From contig JAPZTS010000040.1 in the NCBI GenBank assembly GCA_027533185.1, positions 1 through 47,927 of the forward strand: a DNA stretch of 47,927 nucleotides, given 5' to 3'. The first letter of the stretch is position 1. Every line of letters begins with the position of its first letter. The notes below the pieces were generated by a model that saw only the letters and a list, made by a program, of their open reading frames with translations, was not told where the DNA came from and did not search any database. The translations under genes were made by a program, and so were the position numbers. This document shows positions 16,769 to 26,203 of this stretch, piece by piece. This DNA is from Leptospira sp. (GTDB lineage: Bacteria; Spirochaetota; Leptospiria; Leptospirales; Leptospiraceae).

Positions 16769-17507
16769 ATATTACTTAGGTCTTCTAAGTGTTGTTTTTT
16801 TATTTTTAGTTGGATGTCGGACGGCATCCAAGCGAAACTATTTTGACTCAAAATTTGAGTGTTTTGCTGAGTCCGGATGGCGAGACAATGATAAATTTCA
16901 AAAATACATTGAGAATGCTTGGTTGCCAACGCGGTTGTTGTACCAATCGGACAATACGAATCTCAAACAATCTAGAATCGTTATAACTGGTAATAGCCTT
17001 GCTCAACTCTTTCTTCCTGAACTCATTCAAAAAGAGTTTCCAGGCGAGAAAGTTGTCAACCGAGGTATTGGTGGTGATATGACTGAGACACTACTAACAC
17101 GCATTGAGGATGATGTGTTAGTTTTACAACCAGACATCATTATCATCGAAATCGGTGGAAATGATATGATACAAGGAAAATGCCTTTCTATCATTCAAAA
17201 TAATGTTCTAAAGATTGTAGAAAAAATTCAAAGCTCGAAACCTCAAACACAGATCTATTTTATGGCAGTTCCACCAACTCGTGTTCGTGAGCTCAACCAA
17301 ATTGTTCCCGTCTTCAATCTATTTTTGAATCAAGTTGCATATAAATATAAAAATGTAAAATACATCGAAGTTTGGGATGTTATGCGAGAAATTGATTCAC
17401 CAACACTTCGAGAAGAATATGTAAGACCAAATAAAGACCCACTTCATTTTAATGAAAAAGGTTACGAAGTTTGGGGAGAAAAACTACGGCCTTATCTTAA
17501 AAAATGA
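16746..17507 (+). CDS. SGNH/GDSL hydrolase family lipoprotein
   Basis: A lipoprotein signal peptide ends in LVGC, with the lipidated Cys at residue 24. The mature part has the SGNH blocks in order: block I as VITGNSLAQ with the nucleophile Ser (GNSL for GDSL), block II RGIGGD, block III IGGNDM, and block V DPLHFNEKGY with the catalytic Asp and His. It is therefore probably an active esterase or acetylhydrolase of the cell envelope; substrate unknown. The stop overlaps the serB start by four bases (ATGA). Confidence 0.88.
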   Translation: MNPKSKTRYYLGLLSVVFLFLVGCRTASKRNYFDSKFECFAESGWRDNDKFQKYIENAWLPTRLLYQSDNTNLKQSRIVITGNSLAQLFLPELIQKEFPGEKVVNRGIGGDMTETLLTRIEDDVLVLQPDIIIIEIGGNDMIQGKCLSIIQNNVLKIVEKIQSSKPQTQIYFMAVPPTRVRELNQIVPVFNLFLNQVAYKYKNVKYIEVWDVMREIDSPTLREEYVRPNKDPLHFNEKGYEVWGEKLRPYLKK

Positions 17508-18367
17508 GCTATCTTTTATTTTTTTCTAAATCAGTAATTGATGCTTCGAATGTTAAGGCAAAAGTTTTAGATTTAACTTCGATGTCTATTGATGGAGAAT
17601 TCCTATATTCCTTTGGAATCCATTGTTTCCGTACAAAGATAGAATCTTTTTTGACGAGAGAGACTCTTATAGGCTTGAGAAGCCATTTTGTATCCGAAAA
17701 AATTGATATCCTACAAATTTCCCATCTCATTCCCAAAAACTCAAATTCAATTGCCGTTTTTGATATGGATTCAACCGTAATTAAAGAAGAAGTCATCGAT
17801 GAACTTGCAAGACTTCATGGAGTTTACGAAGAAGTTTCTCGTGTTACCAAAGAAGCTATGGAAGGCGGACTCAGTTTCGACGAGGCATTACGGAAACGTG
17901 TAGCTAATTTAAAAGGTCTATCTTCTCAAGGATTTGAAACGGTAGCAAATCAATTGAATTTAAATGAAGGTATGTTGGATCTTTTTGCCCACTTACCGTC
18001 ATACGGCTGTAAAATTGCTATTCTAAGCGGGGGCTTTACACCGATTTTAGATCTATTTACAAAAAAGTATCCTGTTGATTTTTACCGCGCGAATTTTTTA
18101 AAATCGGAGGACGGAATTTTTACAGGTGAAATTTCAGGCGAAATCGTAAATCGAGAAAAAAAGGAATTCTATCTGAATCGATTGTTAGAACAATTTTCTA
18201 TTGAAAGGAAGAATTCAATCGCTGTCGGAGATGGTGCAAACGATTCATTGATGTTAAATGCTAGCGGTGTTGGAATCGGTTTTCATGCAAAATCTGGGCT
18301 TAAATCTGAGATTTCAAATTGGGTTGATTTTGTAGGAATGCAAGCCGTTCTATTTTTATTTGAGTAG
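17504..18367 (+). CDS. serB: phosphoserine phosphatase
   Basis: SerB makes serine from phosphoserine. The HAD-family motif I is DMDST with nucleophile Asp87 and acid Asp89, followed by KEEVIDELAR and the substrate-binding EGGLSFDEALRKRV. Motif II is LSGGF and motifs III/IV include GDGANDSLML. The first 80 residues form an ACT-like N-terminal region, as in many bacterial SerB proteins. The start is coupled to the upstream lipoprotein. The 3' end overlaps mutS tail to tail by 12 bases. Confidence 0.94.
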   Translation: MSYLLFFSKSVIDASNVKAKVLDLTSMSIDGEFLYSFGIHCFRTKIESFLTRETLIGLRSHFVSEKIDILQISHLIPKNSNSIAVFDMDSTVIKEEVIDELARLHGVYEEVSRVTKEAMEGGLSFDEALRKRVANLKGLSSQGFETVANQLNLNEGMLDLFAHLPSYGCKIAILSGGFTPILDLFTKKYPVDFYRANFLKSEDGIFTGEISGEIVNREKKEFYLNRLLEQFSIERKNSIAVGDGANDSLMLNASGVGIGFHAKSGLKSEISNWVDFVGMQAVLFLFE

Positions 18368-20875
18368 TTTTGTCAACTCGTCTAAAATCGAAAGTGCCTC
18401 AAGTGGTGGAGTTCGTTCTGGGTCCACTTTTTTCAGAATGGATAGAACCTTCTCTTCGTTAGGTGATGGTCCCTTCGACGCACTGAGTTCCAAACCATCA
18501 AAAAGGCTAGGCTCATTGGATCTAAATTTGATTTCCTTCTTTTTTGATTCCAGGCCAGAAAGGATTTCTTTTGCTCTAGAGCCAACAGCTTCTGGAATTC
18601 CTGCAAGTTTTGCTACATAGATTCCGAAAGATTGTTTTGATTTTCCGCGTTTGACTTTCTTTAAAAAAAGGATCTCTCCTTCCTTTTCATAGGTATCCAA
18701 ATAGAGATTAAAAATCCCGTTCCCTTTTTCTAACTCGGTTAGTTCATGGTAGTGGGTTGCAAAAATGGTTTTTGGCCTTGGAAAACCTTTGCTCATAAAT
18801 TCGAGAATTGCCCAAGCAATGGATAAGCCATCATAGGTAGACGTTCCTCGGCCAACTTCATCAAATAAAATCAAACTATCTTCTGTGAATGAATTAAGGA
18901 TTGTAGCGGTCTCTTTCATTTCTACGAAAAAAGTCGACTCACCTTTTGTTAGGTTGTCTCCTGAACCAATTCTGGTAAAGATCCGATCAACAATACTTAA
19001 TGAAGCTTCTTTAACAGGAAGGTATGACCCCATCTGAAAAAGGATTTGGTTCAGTGCAATTTGGCGCATAAATGTAGATTTACCTGCCATATTGGGTCCA
19101 GTCAGTATGGCGATAGAATCTTCCTTTGGGTCAAGTTGAAGCGAGTTGGGTACAAATCGTTCGCCAATAGGAAGAAATGCCTGAACTACTGGATGACATG
19201 CATCGGTAAGAAGTAGTTTACCATCTTCTCTGATTTCAGGACGAACCCATTCGTTTTCTTCCTTACATTCAGTGAGTGAAATATGGTAATCTAACTCTGC
19301 TATCTCCTGCGAAATTAGAAGAAAAGATTCAAATAAAGAAACTGCCTCAGCTACTAAAAAATCGAACTCTTCTTTTTCGATTCGATCAATGATTTCATCA
19401 GCTTGTAAGATATTTCTCTCTAGATTTTCTAGTTCTTCAGAGGTGAATCTTTCTCCAGTTACCAAGGTTTGTTTTTTGATAAAGTGGGAGGGAACTTCCT
19501 TTGCTTGCATTTTAGATACTTCGATAAAATAACCTAAAATCTTGTTATACCTAATTTTTAAACTGCTTAGGCCTGTAGCTGTTTTTTCTCGCTCTTCTAA
19601 ATTTAAAATCCAATCCTTCCCTTTGTCTTTGGCAAGATATGCGTCATCATATTCTTTTTTATAACCGAGTCGTAAAAATGCTGAATTGCCAAGGAATACA
19701 GGCAATTCGGATTCCGATAGGCGTTCTTCTAATTTTCTCTGTAAATCTATAAGGGGTTCGGGCATGGGAAGAAAAGAGAAAGAAATTTTGTCAGCGATAG
19801 ATTTTATGTACTGAATGTTTTCTATACTTTTTTGGATTCCTCGAAAGTCTCTGGGGCTGGCTTTCCCGACTCTAAATCTAGTTAAAATTCTTTCGAGATC
19901 AACAATTTCACCTAAATGTTGTTTGATTTGTGATCTTTCTTTTTTTGATTTAGAAAGAATTTCAATTTTATCCCAATGAGAAAGAATTTTTTTGGGGTCT
20001 CGAGTTGGGAAGAGTATTTTTTGTTTTAGAAATCTTTTGCCCGTTGATGTGGTGCAATGGTTTAGAATAGAAAAAAGTGTATGTCCTTTATCATTTTGAT
20101 TTTCTACAAGTTCTAAATGGGATACTGTCTGCTCATCTAACACAAGGTAATCGGATTCTAAAATTCGTTTAGGAGTTTTAAAAACAAAATTTTGATTTCT
20201 GTAATTGTATTTCAAATAGGCGTCAAAGAGGTGAACGATTGTGTCTACTCCTGATGTCTTTTTGTTTGGCAGATTTTCGGACGGTAGTTTAGAAAGAATC
20301 GTTTTTGGATCTTTCCCCAAATCGGGAATACCACTTTCATCCGTATAAATGATTTCTTTTGGCGCAAATCGTTTGATAGTATCCGATATCTTCTCTGATT
20401 CCAAATCCGAGAAATGATAGTAAACGAGTTCGGACGTAGATACGTCTGCGAAGGCAAGATAGATTGATTTTTTTTCTTTAAGATAGAGAGAGATATAATT
20501 GTTTTGATAGCTACCTATTAAATTATCTTCTACTACGGTGCCCGGAGTGATGATCCGCACTACCTCTCGAGTCATAATTTTAGCTTTTGGATCGTCTGGT
20601 TTGGTTTGTTCACAGACAACAACCTTTTTGCCAGCGGAGATGAGCCGAGAGATGTAACTTTCTGTGGCATGGAATGGAATGCCTGCCATAGGGATTTGGT
20701 TTTGTCTTTTTGTCAGTGTAATGTCCAGGATACTTGAGGCAATTTTAGCATCATCGAGAAACATTTCATAAAAGTCGCCCATACGAAAGAACACGATTCC
20801 GTCTGGATGTTTTTCTTTTACTTCCATATATTGCCGCATAACGGGCGTATTCAGTGCTTCATAGTCTTCTGACAT
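18356..20875 (-). CDS. mutS: DNA mismatch repair protein MutS
   Basis: MutS recognises mismatches and starts repair with MutL. The 839 residues show the N-terminal mismatch-binding loop FFRMGDFYEMF (the Phe-x-Glu motif, near residue 35), core and clamp domains, and the C-terminal ATPase with Walker A GPNMAGKST (near 595), the segment FTRIGSGDNLTKGESTFFVEM and Walker B with FDEVGRGTSTYDG (near 665). The family helix-turn-helix YVAKLAGIPEAV follows. It overlaps trpF by 17 bases and is the last gene of the aroE-folC-tetR-trpF-mutS run. Confidence 0.98.
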   Translation of the reverse strand: MSEDYEALNTPVMRQYMEVKEKHPDGIVFFRMGDFYEMFLDDAKIASSILDITLTKRQNQIPMAGIPFHATESYISRLISAGKKVVVCEQTKPDDPKAKIMTREVVRIITPGTVVEDNLIGSYQNNYISLYLKEKKSIYLAFADVSTSELVYYHFSDLESEKISDTIKRFAPKEIIYTDESGIPDLGKDPKTILSKLPSENLPNKKTSGVDTIVHLFDAYLKYNYRNQNFVFKTPKRILESDYLVLDEQTVSHLELVENQNDKGHTLFSILNHCTTSTGKRFLKQKILFPTRDPKKILSHWDKIEILSKSKKERSQIKQHLGEIVDLERILTRFRVGKASPRDFRGIQKSIENIQYIKSIADKISFSFLPMPEPLIDLQRKLEERLSESELPVFLGNSAFLRLGYKKEYDDAYLAKDKGKDWILNLEEREKTATGLSSLKIRYNKILGYFIEVSKMQAKEVPSHFIKKQTLVTGERFTSEELENLERNILQADEIIDRIEKEEFDFLVAEAVSLFESFLLISQEIAELDYHISLTECKEENEWVRPEIREDGKLLLTDACHPVVQAFLPIGERFVPNSLQLDPKEDSIAILTGPNMAGKSTFMRQIALNQILFQMGSYLPVKEASLSIVDRIFTRIGSGDNLTKGESTFFVEMKETATILNSFTEDSLILFDEVGRGTSTYDGLSIAWAILEFMSKGFPRPKTIFATHYHELTELEKGNGIFNLYLDTYEKEGEILFLKKVKRGKSKQSFGIYVAKLAGIPEAVGSRAKEILSGLESKKKEIKFRSNEPSLFDGLELSASKGPSPNEEKVLSILKKVDPERTPPLEALSILDELTKLLK

Positions 20876-21491
20876 TTTCTACCAACAACTTGATTTTTTT
20901 TGGATCTTTTTTGCCGTCAGTTTCAACTCCGCTTGCAACGTCGATACCTACCGCATTTGTTTCCGTTAAAGCCTGGGTTACATTCTGTTCGTTAATGCCG
21001 CCAGCGAGAAGAAAATTGCGTTCAACATCCTTTACAAATTCCCATGGGAATTTTTTCCCAGTTCCTCCACCTTCACCAGTTTCAAAGCTATCCAAAATCA
21101 TTAGATCCAGTTTTGGGTAACCTAAATCTACATTTGAGATTGGTTTTTGAATTCGAAACGAAGGAAGGAGCATATTTTTTTGATACAAATTCTCGAAAAG
21201 GTATTTTGGCACATAACTATCGTTTGTGATCAACTGAATGAAATCTGGCTTATAAGATTCTGTTAGATGGAGTATTTGATCTTCTTTATTTTCAAAAAAC
21301 AGAAAAACAACTTTTGGGAAGTTAACAGATTCTCTTTTTTGTAAAAGATTTTTAATTTGATCCTCTGAAATCTGACGTTTGGATTTTGGGGAAAAATTGA
21401 GACCAACAAAATCTACACCTAAGGAGTGGCAAAGATCCATCGTTTCCGTGGATTGGATTCCACAAATTTTGATTTTGTATTCTGGTCTCAT
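20859..21491 (-). CDS. trpF: phosphoribosylanthranilate isomerase
   Basis: TrpF catalyses the Amadori rearrangement in tryptophan synthesis. The 210-residue TIM barrel begins with KIKICGIQ, whose Cys is the general base, and GVDFVGLNFSPKSKR follows. The catalytic Asp is in LMILDSFETGEGGGTGKKFPW, and LLAGGINEQNV and VGIDVASGVET are the phosphate-binding strands. It is separated from other trp genes, lying between a TetR regulator (17-base gap) and mutS (overlap). Confidence 0.95.
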   Translation of the reverse strand: MRPEYKIKICGIQSTETMDLCHSLGVDFVGLNFSPKSKRQISEDQIKNLLQKRESVNFPKVVFLFFENKEDQILHLTESYKPDFIQLITNDSYVPKYLFENLYQKNMLLPSFRIQKPISNVDLGYPKLDLMILDSFETGEGGGTGKKFPWEFVKDVERNFLLAGGINEQNVTQALTETNAVGIDVASGVETDGKKDPKKIKLLVENVRRL

Positions 21492-21508
21492 TTAAGAACC
21501 AGACTGAT

Positions 21509-22129
21509 TCAACTTAGATCAGATGCAATCGATCCTTTGTACCCAAAATGTAAAAATTTGAGGAAACTATCCTCATAGTTCAGCATTTCTTGTTTGGAAA
21601 TATTTTGGCGTATCATTTGGACAAAGATATTCAGAAAGAAAGAGAGGATGTTTCGAACAATGAATTCATTTACCTCTCCCTTGAAGTTTGGATTTTTTTG
21701 TTTAAAATCCTGATACTGTTGAAAATTGATTTTAGTAAGTCGTGTGAGAACCTGCTCCGGAAAATTTTCCAATTCTGAACCTTGGGACTTCATCAAGAGG
21801 AGGACAAACTCTTCCCTATGAGAATCCACATACTCCAAAGCTAAATTGAATCTCTCCTTCCAAGTTTCGTAATTGTCATTAAAACGTCTTTCAAAGTAAT
21901 CCGGGTGGGAAACATACTCAAAAGCTTTCTCCATTCCTTGTAACACTGGGTTTAAGATTTCGGTAAGCAGGTGCTCTTTGTTCTCAAAATAATTGTATAT
22001 ATTACTCGTGGACACTTTCGCTTTTTTTGCGATCGTCCGCATCGATGCTTTTTCAAACCCAAGTTGGATGAATTCATCTCGGGCTGCGATTAGGATCTCT
22101 TTTCTCGTGTGTTCTTTGGGTGTCTGCAT
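21509..22129 (-). CDS. TetR/AcrR family transcriptional regulator
   Basis: The first 55 residues form a TetR DNA-binding domain: ILIAARDEFIQLGFEKASMRTIAKKAKVSTSNIYNYFENKEHLL, with the helix-turn-helix at about residues 28-47. The C-terminal 150 residues are the ligand-binding part, and the ligand is unknown. It is unusual for a regulator of this kind to sit inside a run of biosynthesis and repair genes (56 bases from folC, 17 from trpF). Confidence 0.92.
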   Translation of the reverse strand: MQTPKEHTRKEILIAARDEFIQLGFEKASMRTIAKKAKVSTSNIYNYFENKEHLLTEILNPVLQGMEKAFEYVSHPDYFERRFNDNYETWKERFNLALEYVDSHREEFVLLLMKSQGSELENFPEQVLTRLTKINFQQYQDFKQKNPNFKGEVNEFIVRNILSFFLNIFVQMIRQNISKQEMLNYEDSFLKFLHFGYKGSIASDLS

Positions 22130-22185
22130 AAACCTGAACGTTGTTTCCTAAATGAACAGTTTTCCTATCAGTTCTTTTGTAAAGT

Positions 22186-23403
22186 TTAATTTTCCATGAT
22201 TGTAGTAATTTGGAGAACTTTTGACACAATTTCGTAGAGACGGAAACTACCAAGAGCAAAAATAGCTCCATCCACGGATTTTACAAATGTCCCAAGCTCG
22301 GAAATCGAGGAAACAGTCTGTGTAGGAAAAGGCAGGGACACGCGCGGGAACACACCAAAACCTTCACCTTCGAAAAAACAAAGAGAGGCCACGGGAAAAT
22401 TCCGAAGCTCATCTAAAATCCCTTGACGGTCCTTGTCTCGTAAAGAGCCGAGAATGAGGTGGATTCGATTCTTCTGGTGGAAGATTTCCTGTAGCGAGTA
22501 ACGAATTGCGTCGGGGTTGTGGGCGGGATCAAAGACAATATATGGATTTTTAGATAAGACTTCCATTCGTCCTTTGGGTTTGGGGAGCTCAGTAAAAGAT
22601 TTTTTGATTATATCAGTCCTACGAAGATACCCGTCATCTAACATTTGATCAATGATAAATTTTGCATACTTGAAATTTTTCTCAAGATAGGGAATATCAT
22701 CATCATCCAAATCGGATTTAAAAATTTTAAGCGGTAATTTATGTTTTGAAACAATGGACTCAATCAATTGATTGAGTTTTGTATCTTTTTGGTCCATCGA
22801 AAATACAAATTTAGTATTGGAACCAATAATACCTAATTTTTCGATACAGATTTTTTCTTTTGTATCGCCAAGAATTTCAGAATGATCTAAGCCAATTTTT
22901 GTGAGTACAATCACTTCAGCTTGTACGAGTTTTGTGGCGTCCAATCGACCGCCAAGACCCGCTTCCCAAATTTCGAATTTTGTAGATTTGGATTGAAAGT
23001 AAAAATAGGTGAAGATTGTCAAAAATTCGAAATAACTCAAACCTTTTAACTGATCGGAATATTTAGAAAAATCATTTGCGAAGAAATCTTCAATATCCGA
23101 ATCATTCGATGGATTGTTTAAGATCGAGAGTCTTTCTATGGGTGAAATCAAATGGGGTGAGGTATAGAGCCCAACAATGTTATATGGTGAAGAAAGTAGG
23201 TGCGCTAAGTAATGAGAGGTGGAGCCTTTTGCATTTGTTCCAATTACAGAAAATCGAACGGGAGAAGAAGGAGAATATTTTGAACGAATATCATTCCATG
23301 TCTGGGAAAGTTCTGTTAAACTATAATCCTTAAAAACATTAAAATTTCTGGTCTTTTCCACATTTTGGAGGCTCTCCAAAAATCTAATGAAATTTTGATT
23401 CAT
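22186..23403 (-). CDS. folC: folylpolyglutamate synthase / dihydrofolate synthase
   Basis: FolC adds glutamate to dihydropteroate and folates. Mur-ligase-type marks are VIGTNAKGSTSHYLAHLL (P-loop, near residue 55), GLYTSPHLISPIERL (the family Omega loop), EAGLGGRLDATK and LTKIGLDHSEILGDTKEKI (where a lysine is carbamylated in relatives). The C-terminal domain has VFDPAHNPDAI. ATG 23403 directly abuts the aroE stop codon with no base between, so both are translated from one message. Confidence 0.95.
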   Translation of the reverse strand: MNQNFIRFLESLQNVEKTRNFNVFKDYSLTELSQTWNDIRSKYSPSSPVRFSVIGTNAKGSTSHYLAHLLSSPYNIVGLYTSPHLISPIERLSILNNPSNDSDIEDFFANDFSKYSDQLKGLSYFEFLTIFTYFYFQSKSTKFEIWEAGLGGRLDATKLVQAEVIVLTKIGLDHSEILGDTKEKICIEKLGIIGSNTKFVFSMDQKDTKLNQLIESIVSKHKLPLKIFKSDLDDDDIPYLEKNFKYAKFIIDQMLDDGYLRRTDIIKKSFTELPKPKGRMEVLSKNPYIVFDPAHNPDAIRYSLQEIFHQKNRIHLILGSLRDKDRQGILDELRNFPVASLCFFEGEGFGVFPRVSLPFPTQTVSSISELGTFVKSVDGAIFALGSFRLYEIVSKVLQITTIMEN

Positions 23404-24294
23404 TTACTTTCTCTTTTTTAAAATAGAATGAAGTATAGATTCCACTTTAAGGACCCAAACCTTTTTTGGTTCTATTCCGGTAAAAAGTTCAAATTGTCTA
23501 ATTCCTTGGTGGAGTAACATATGATAGCCGGGAATAATTTTTGTTTTTTTAGACTTAGCAAATTTCACCAGTTCAGTTTCTAATGGGTTGTATACTATAT
23601 CGAAAAGGGTTTGAGACCTTTCGAAAAAAGATTTTGGGAGCATGGGATCACCTTGGATTCCTTTCATTCCAAGTGGTGTGGTATGAATGACAAGTGAATA
23701 CTTTTTTTTATGGTCCATTACTTCATCCAAATTAACGGATCTGAGCCAAGCGGGATTCCCTAAACTAACAAAAATATCTTGGACTGCTTTTTGGTTCCGT
23801 GCTAAGATATGAACTTCTTTTTTGATTAGTTTTCCTTTTGCTTTTGTTCTTAAGGTTTCCGCAATCTCAAATAAAATGCCTTTGGCACTTCCTCCGCTCC
23901 CTAAAACCAAAATAGAATCATTTGTATCCGGGCTTAGTAAACCAGAATCAAAGTTGAGTACAGATCGTACTGCACCTATTCCGTCTGTATTTACAGCATG
24001 GATACCTTCTTCAAAAATTAAGGTATTGGAGGCCTTCATCGTCTGGCTGGCTTTACATTGTTTAGTCCCAAGTGTAAATGCCCATTCTTTGTATGGAATG
24101 GTAACAGAAATGCCTCTGACACCTAATTCCAAAAGAGGGGAGATACCTACTTCTGACCAGTTTGGCCTTTCAAAAACGAGGTAAACACCATCGTACCGGG
24201 AAAGACCAAACAAGGTATTGTGTATCCATGGGGAAAGCGTGTGGCCTAAGGGATAGCCAATAATGCCAAAAATCTTTGTTTGTTTAGAATACAA
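23404..24294 (-). CDS. aroE: shikimate dehydrogenase
   Basis: AroE reduces 3-dehydroshikimate with NADPH. The N-terminal domain has GYPLGHTLSPWIHN (usual SLSP appears as TLSP), ISVTIPYKEWA with the catalytic lysine, and AVNTDGIGAV with the catalytic Asp. The NADP-binding part has VLGSGGSAKGI and HTTPLGM. The start is TTG at 24294, supported by AGAGG five bases upstream and by the conserved FGIIGYPLGH beginning at residue 9. It is the first gene of the minus-strand operon. Confidence 0.95.
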   Translation of the reverse strand: MYSKQTKIFGIIGYPLGHTLSPWIHNTLFGLSRYDGVYLVFERPNWSEVGISPLLELGVRGISVTIPYKEWAFTLGTKQCKASQTMKASNTLIFEEGIHAVNTDGIGAVRSVLNFDSGLLSPDTNDSILVLGSGGSAKGILFEIAETLRTKAKGKLIKKEVHILARNQKAVQDIFVSLGNPAWLRSVNLDEVMDHKKKYSLVIHTTPLGMKGIQGDPMLPKSFFERSQTLFDIVYNPLETELVKFAKSKKTKIIPGYHMLLHQGIRQFELFTGIEPKKVWVLKVESILHSILKKRK

Positions 24295-24366
24295 AGGAGC
24301 CTCTTTTTTTTTATCTAATGGACGAAAGAGGTATAGTCCGAAAATTGAGTAGGTAAGGTATTCGGA

Positions 24367-24711
24367 ATGATTTTTCTCCCACTCGCTGCACCCTCGGAAC
24401 CCTGGACTATCCTAGTCGATATTTTATTCTTTTTTTTAGCATCGGCCGCCTGTGCCTATTATTTTTATTATTATAAAAGAAAGGATTTACTTGGGAAGTT
24501 TTGGGGTTCTACCTTTGTGGCAGGCATTGGGGCTTTGATTGTAGTAGCTACTTTACAAAATTATATTAGAGATATCATCATGTGGCTTATGTCACCTAAG
24601 ATCGGTTCCACTCAGCTTTCCAATGTGAACTTGGTCGCTGTTTTTATGGGAGGTTATATTGCCCTCTATATTATGAACAGGATCAACCACAACAAGGAGA
24701 GGAGAGACTGA
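24367..24711 (+). CDS. hypothetical small membrane protein (114 aa)
   Basis: Three hydrophobic segments are clear: ILVDILFFFLASAACAYYF, VAGIGALIVVATL and LVAVFMGGYIALYIM. Short charged loops sit between them and the C-terminus is basic (NRINHNKERRD). I recognise no family. The hydrophobic periodicity supports a real gene. Its last 120 bases overlap, in antisense, the 3' end of the glycosyltransferase gene. Confidence 0.72.
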   Translation: MIFLPLAAPSEPWTILVDILFFFLASAACAYYFYYYKRKDLLGKFWGSTFVAGIGALIVVATLQNYIRDIIMWLMSPKIGSTQLSNVNLVAVFMGGYIALYIMNRINHNKERRD

Positions 24712-25458
24712 CTTGCCTTTTTCATAGAGTTTAAGATACTTTAAAAAATTGTAATAAAAACCCAGAACTGCTAAAACAAAACCCGCCTTTCCATCAAGGA
24801 ATCCCAATCGTATCCAATACATATAAAAGCCTTTAAATGATCCCTTTAAAAATGCCAAAAACAAACTACTTCGTTTGCCTTTGCGATATTCCTCTTCTGC
24901 AAAGAGAGTTGAATATCGATCAATGAATTGTAAGTGGTCGGAGATATTTTTGTAGGAAAAGTGATAGAGTGGAGATTTTAAATATCCAGGATCACCATCT
25001 AACAACACTCTTTCGTGAACTAGTCCTCCTCCAAATTGGCCTTTTGATTTTTTAAACAATCGAAGCTGGTAGTTTGGATAAAATCCGCTAAAACGAATCC
25101 ACTTACCAAGATAGTAGGTAAGCCTTGGGATCATATATCCAACAGATGCGGGCTCCCCATTCGAAAAGAGTTTGAAGATTTCAGTCTTGAGTCCTTGGGA
25201 GACTACCTCATCTGCATCAATCGCTAGGACCCAATCATTTTTTGTTTGTTTGAGTGCGAAATTTTTTTGATCTGCGTATGTCTCAAAGTCCTTGGAAAAA
25301 ACTTTGGCGCCGAGTTCTTTTGCGATTGCTACGGTTTTGTCTTTCGATTTGGAATCAACGATTACTATATCGTCGATAAAATCCAAAGCTTGCAATGTCC
25401 TTGCAATATTGTCTTCTTCATTTAAGGTAATTATGGCGCAAGAAATAGGAAGGAGCAT
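24592..25458 (-). CDS. family 2 glycosyltransferase, WaaE/KdtX-like
   Basis: The GT-A fold begins CAIITLNEEDNIARTLQAL, with VIVDSKSKDKTVAIAKELGAKV and the metal-binding DADEVVS near residue 90. YYLGKWIRFSGFYPNYQLRLF and the GGLVHERV block are typical of the WaaE/KdtX group that builds lipopolysaccharide core. The last 40 residues (after YLKLYEK) lie wholly within the antisense overlap with the membrane protein gene and look unlike the family, so they may be a run-on tail after loss of an earlier stop. It follows the ATPase gene by four bases. Confidence 0.85.
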   Translation of the reverse strand: MLLPISCAIITLNEEDNIARTLQALDFIDDIVIVDSKSKDKTVAIAKELGAKVFSKDFETYADQKNFALKQTKNDWVLAIDADEVVSQGLKTEIFKLFSNGEPASVGYMIPRLTYYLGKWIRFSGFYPNYQLRLFKKSKGQFGGGLVHERVLLDGDPGYLKSPLYHFSYKNISDHLQFIDRYSTLFAEEEYRKGKRSSLFLAFLKGSFKGFYMYWIRLGFLDGKAGFVLAVLGFYYNFLKYLKLYEKGKSVSPLLVVVDPVHNIEGNITSHKNSDQVHIGKLSGTDLR

Positions 25459-25462
25459 AAAG

Positions 25463-26167
25463 TTAAGAGTTGCCTGAGTCGCGAACTGATGTAAATTTAT
25501 CGTTTAATGGGATTTCTAAACGAGCAGTTGTCGCTTCTTCACCAATGATGATTCGGAAAAAATTTGGGTCTATTTGTTCACCCTTTAACATTATCAAGAT
25601 GAGTGCAAGACCAAGACCGGCACCTTCTGTCGTATCCGCATTGTCCATATAGAACTGGGCGATGTCATCATACATCATACCTTTTTCGAGACGTTCGCGA
25701 ATCGCTTTTTCCTCTTCCTTAGCAATGGGGGTGTTGTTGATCACTTCCATTGTAATTCCATTTTCGTTGTAATTGAAATTGATCAGGCAATAGTATCCCT
25801 TCTTTCGGGCCTTGGCTCCAAACTCGTTGGACATTTCCTCAGAAAAAAGTTCTCGGTATTCACGAACTCCTTTTGCATATTCGTCAGGAATTTCAAATCG
25901 ATACCCACGCTCTTCAAAAAAAACCCGCTTTTGGTTTGCCTTACAGGCGTTGATTGCTAGTTCTTTGATGATTGTGTAGAGAGTGGGGACAAGAGTGGGG
26001 TGGGTTAACCTGTCTAATATCAATTCAACGGCTTGTTTGATATGAATCTCGACTTGTTTGGAAACGCGATGGGTCTTCAGCGAGAGAATTTTCCCGTTTT
26101 CGACATGTAATTTGATGTGGTCAGAAATCTCGCTTGTTTCCTTTCCCATACCCGAAATCTTTTCCAT
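25463..26167 (-). CDS. histidine-kinase-like ATPase (HATPase_c) protein
   Basis: The protein has an N-box (TIIKELAINACKANQ, near residue 85) and a G-box (NADTTEGAGLGLALILIMLK, near 190), as in GHKL ATPases. It has no phosphoacceptor histidine domain, sensor or membrane segment, so it is not a complete histidine kinase. ATG 26167 is preferred over an upstream GTG/ATG because AAGGA lies five bases before it. It sits four bases upstream of the glycosyltransferase. Role unknown; regulation by ATP binding or protein phosphorylation is possible. Confidence 0.78.
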   Translation of the reverse strand: MEKISGMGKETSEISDHIKLHVENGKILSLKTHRVSKQVEIHIKQAVELILDRLTHPTLVPTLYTIIKELAINACKANQKRVFFEERGYRFEIPDEYAKGVREYRELFSEEMSNEFGAKARKKGYYCLINFNYNENGITMEVINNTPIAKEEEKAIRERLEKGMMYDDIAQFYMDNADTTEGAGLGLALILIMLKGEQIDPNFFRIIIGEEATTARLEIPLNDKFTSVRDSGNS

Positions 26168-26203
26168 TCTAGTCCTTACTGTCAAGGTACTAAGACTGCA
26201 AGT

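Noticed and set aside
23404..24294. Altered motifs in AroE (TLSP for SLSP, PYK for PHK)
   Set aside because: The catalytic Lys and Asp are present and such substitutions occur among active shikimate dehydrogenases.
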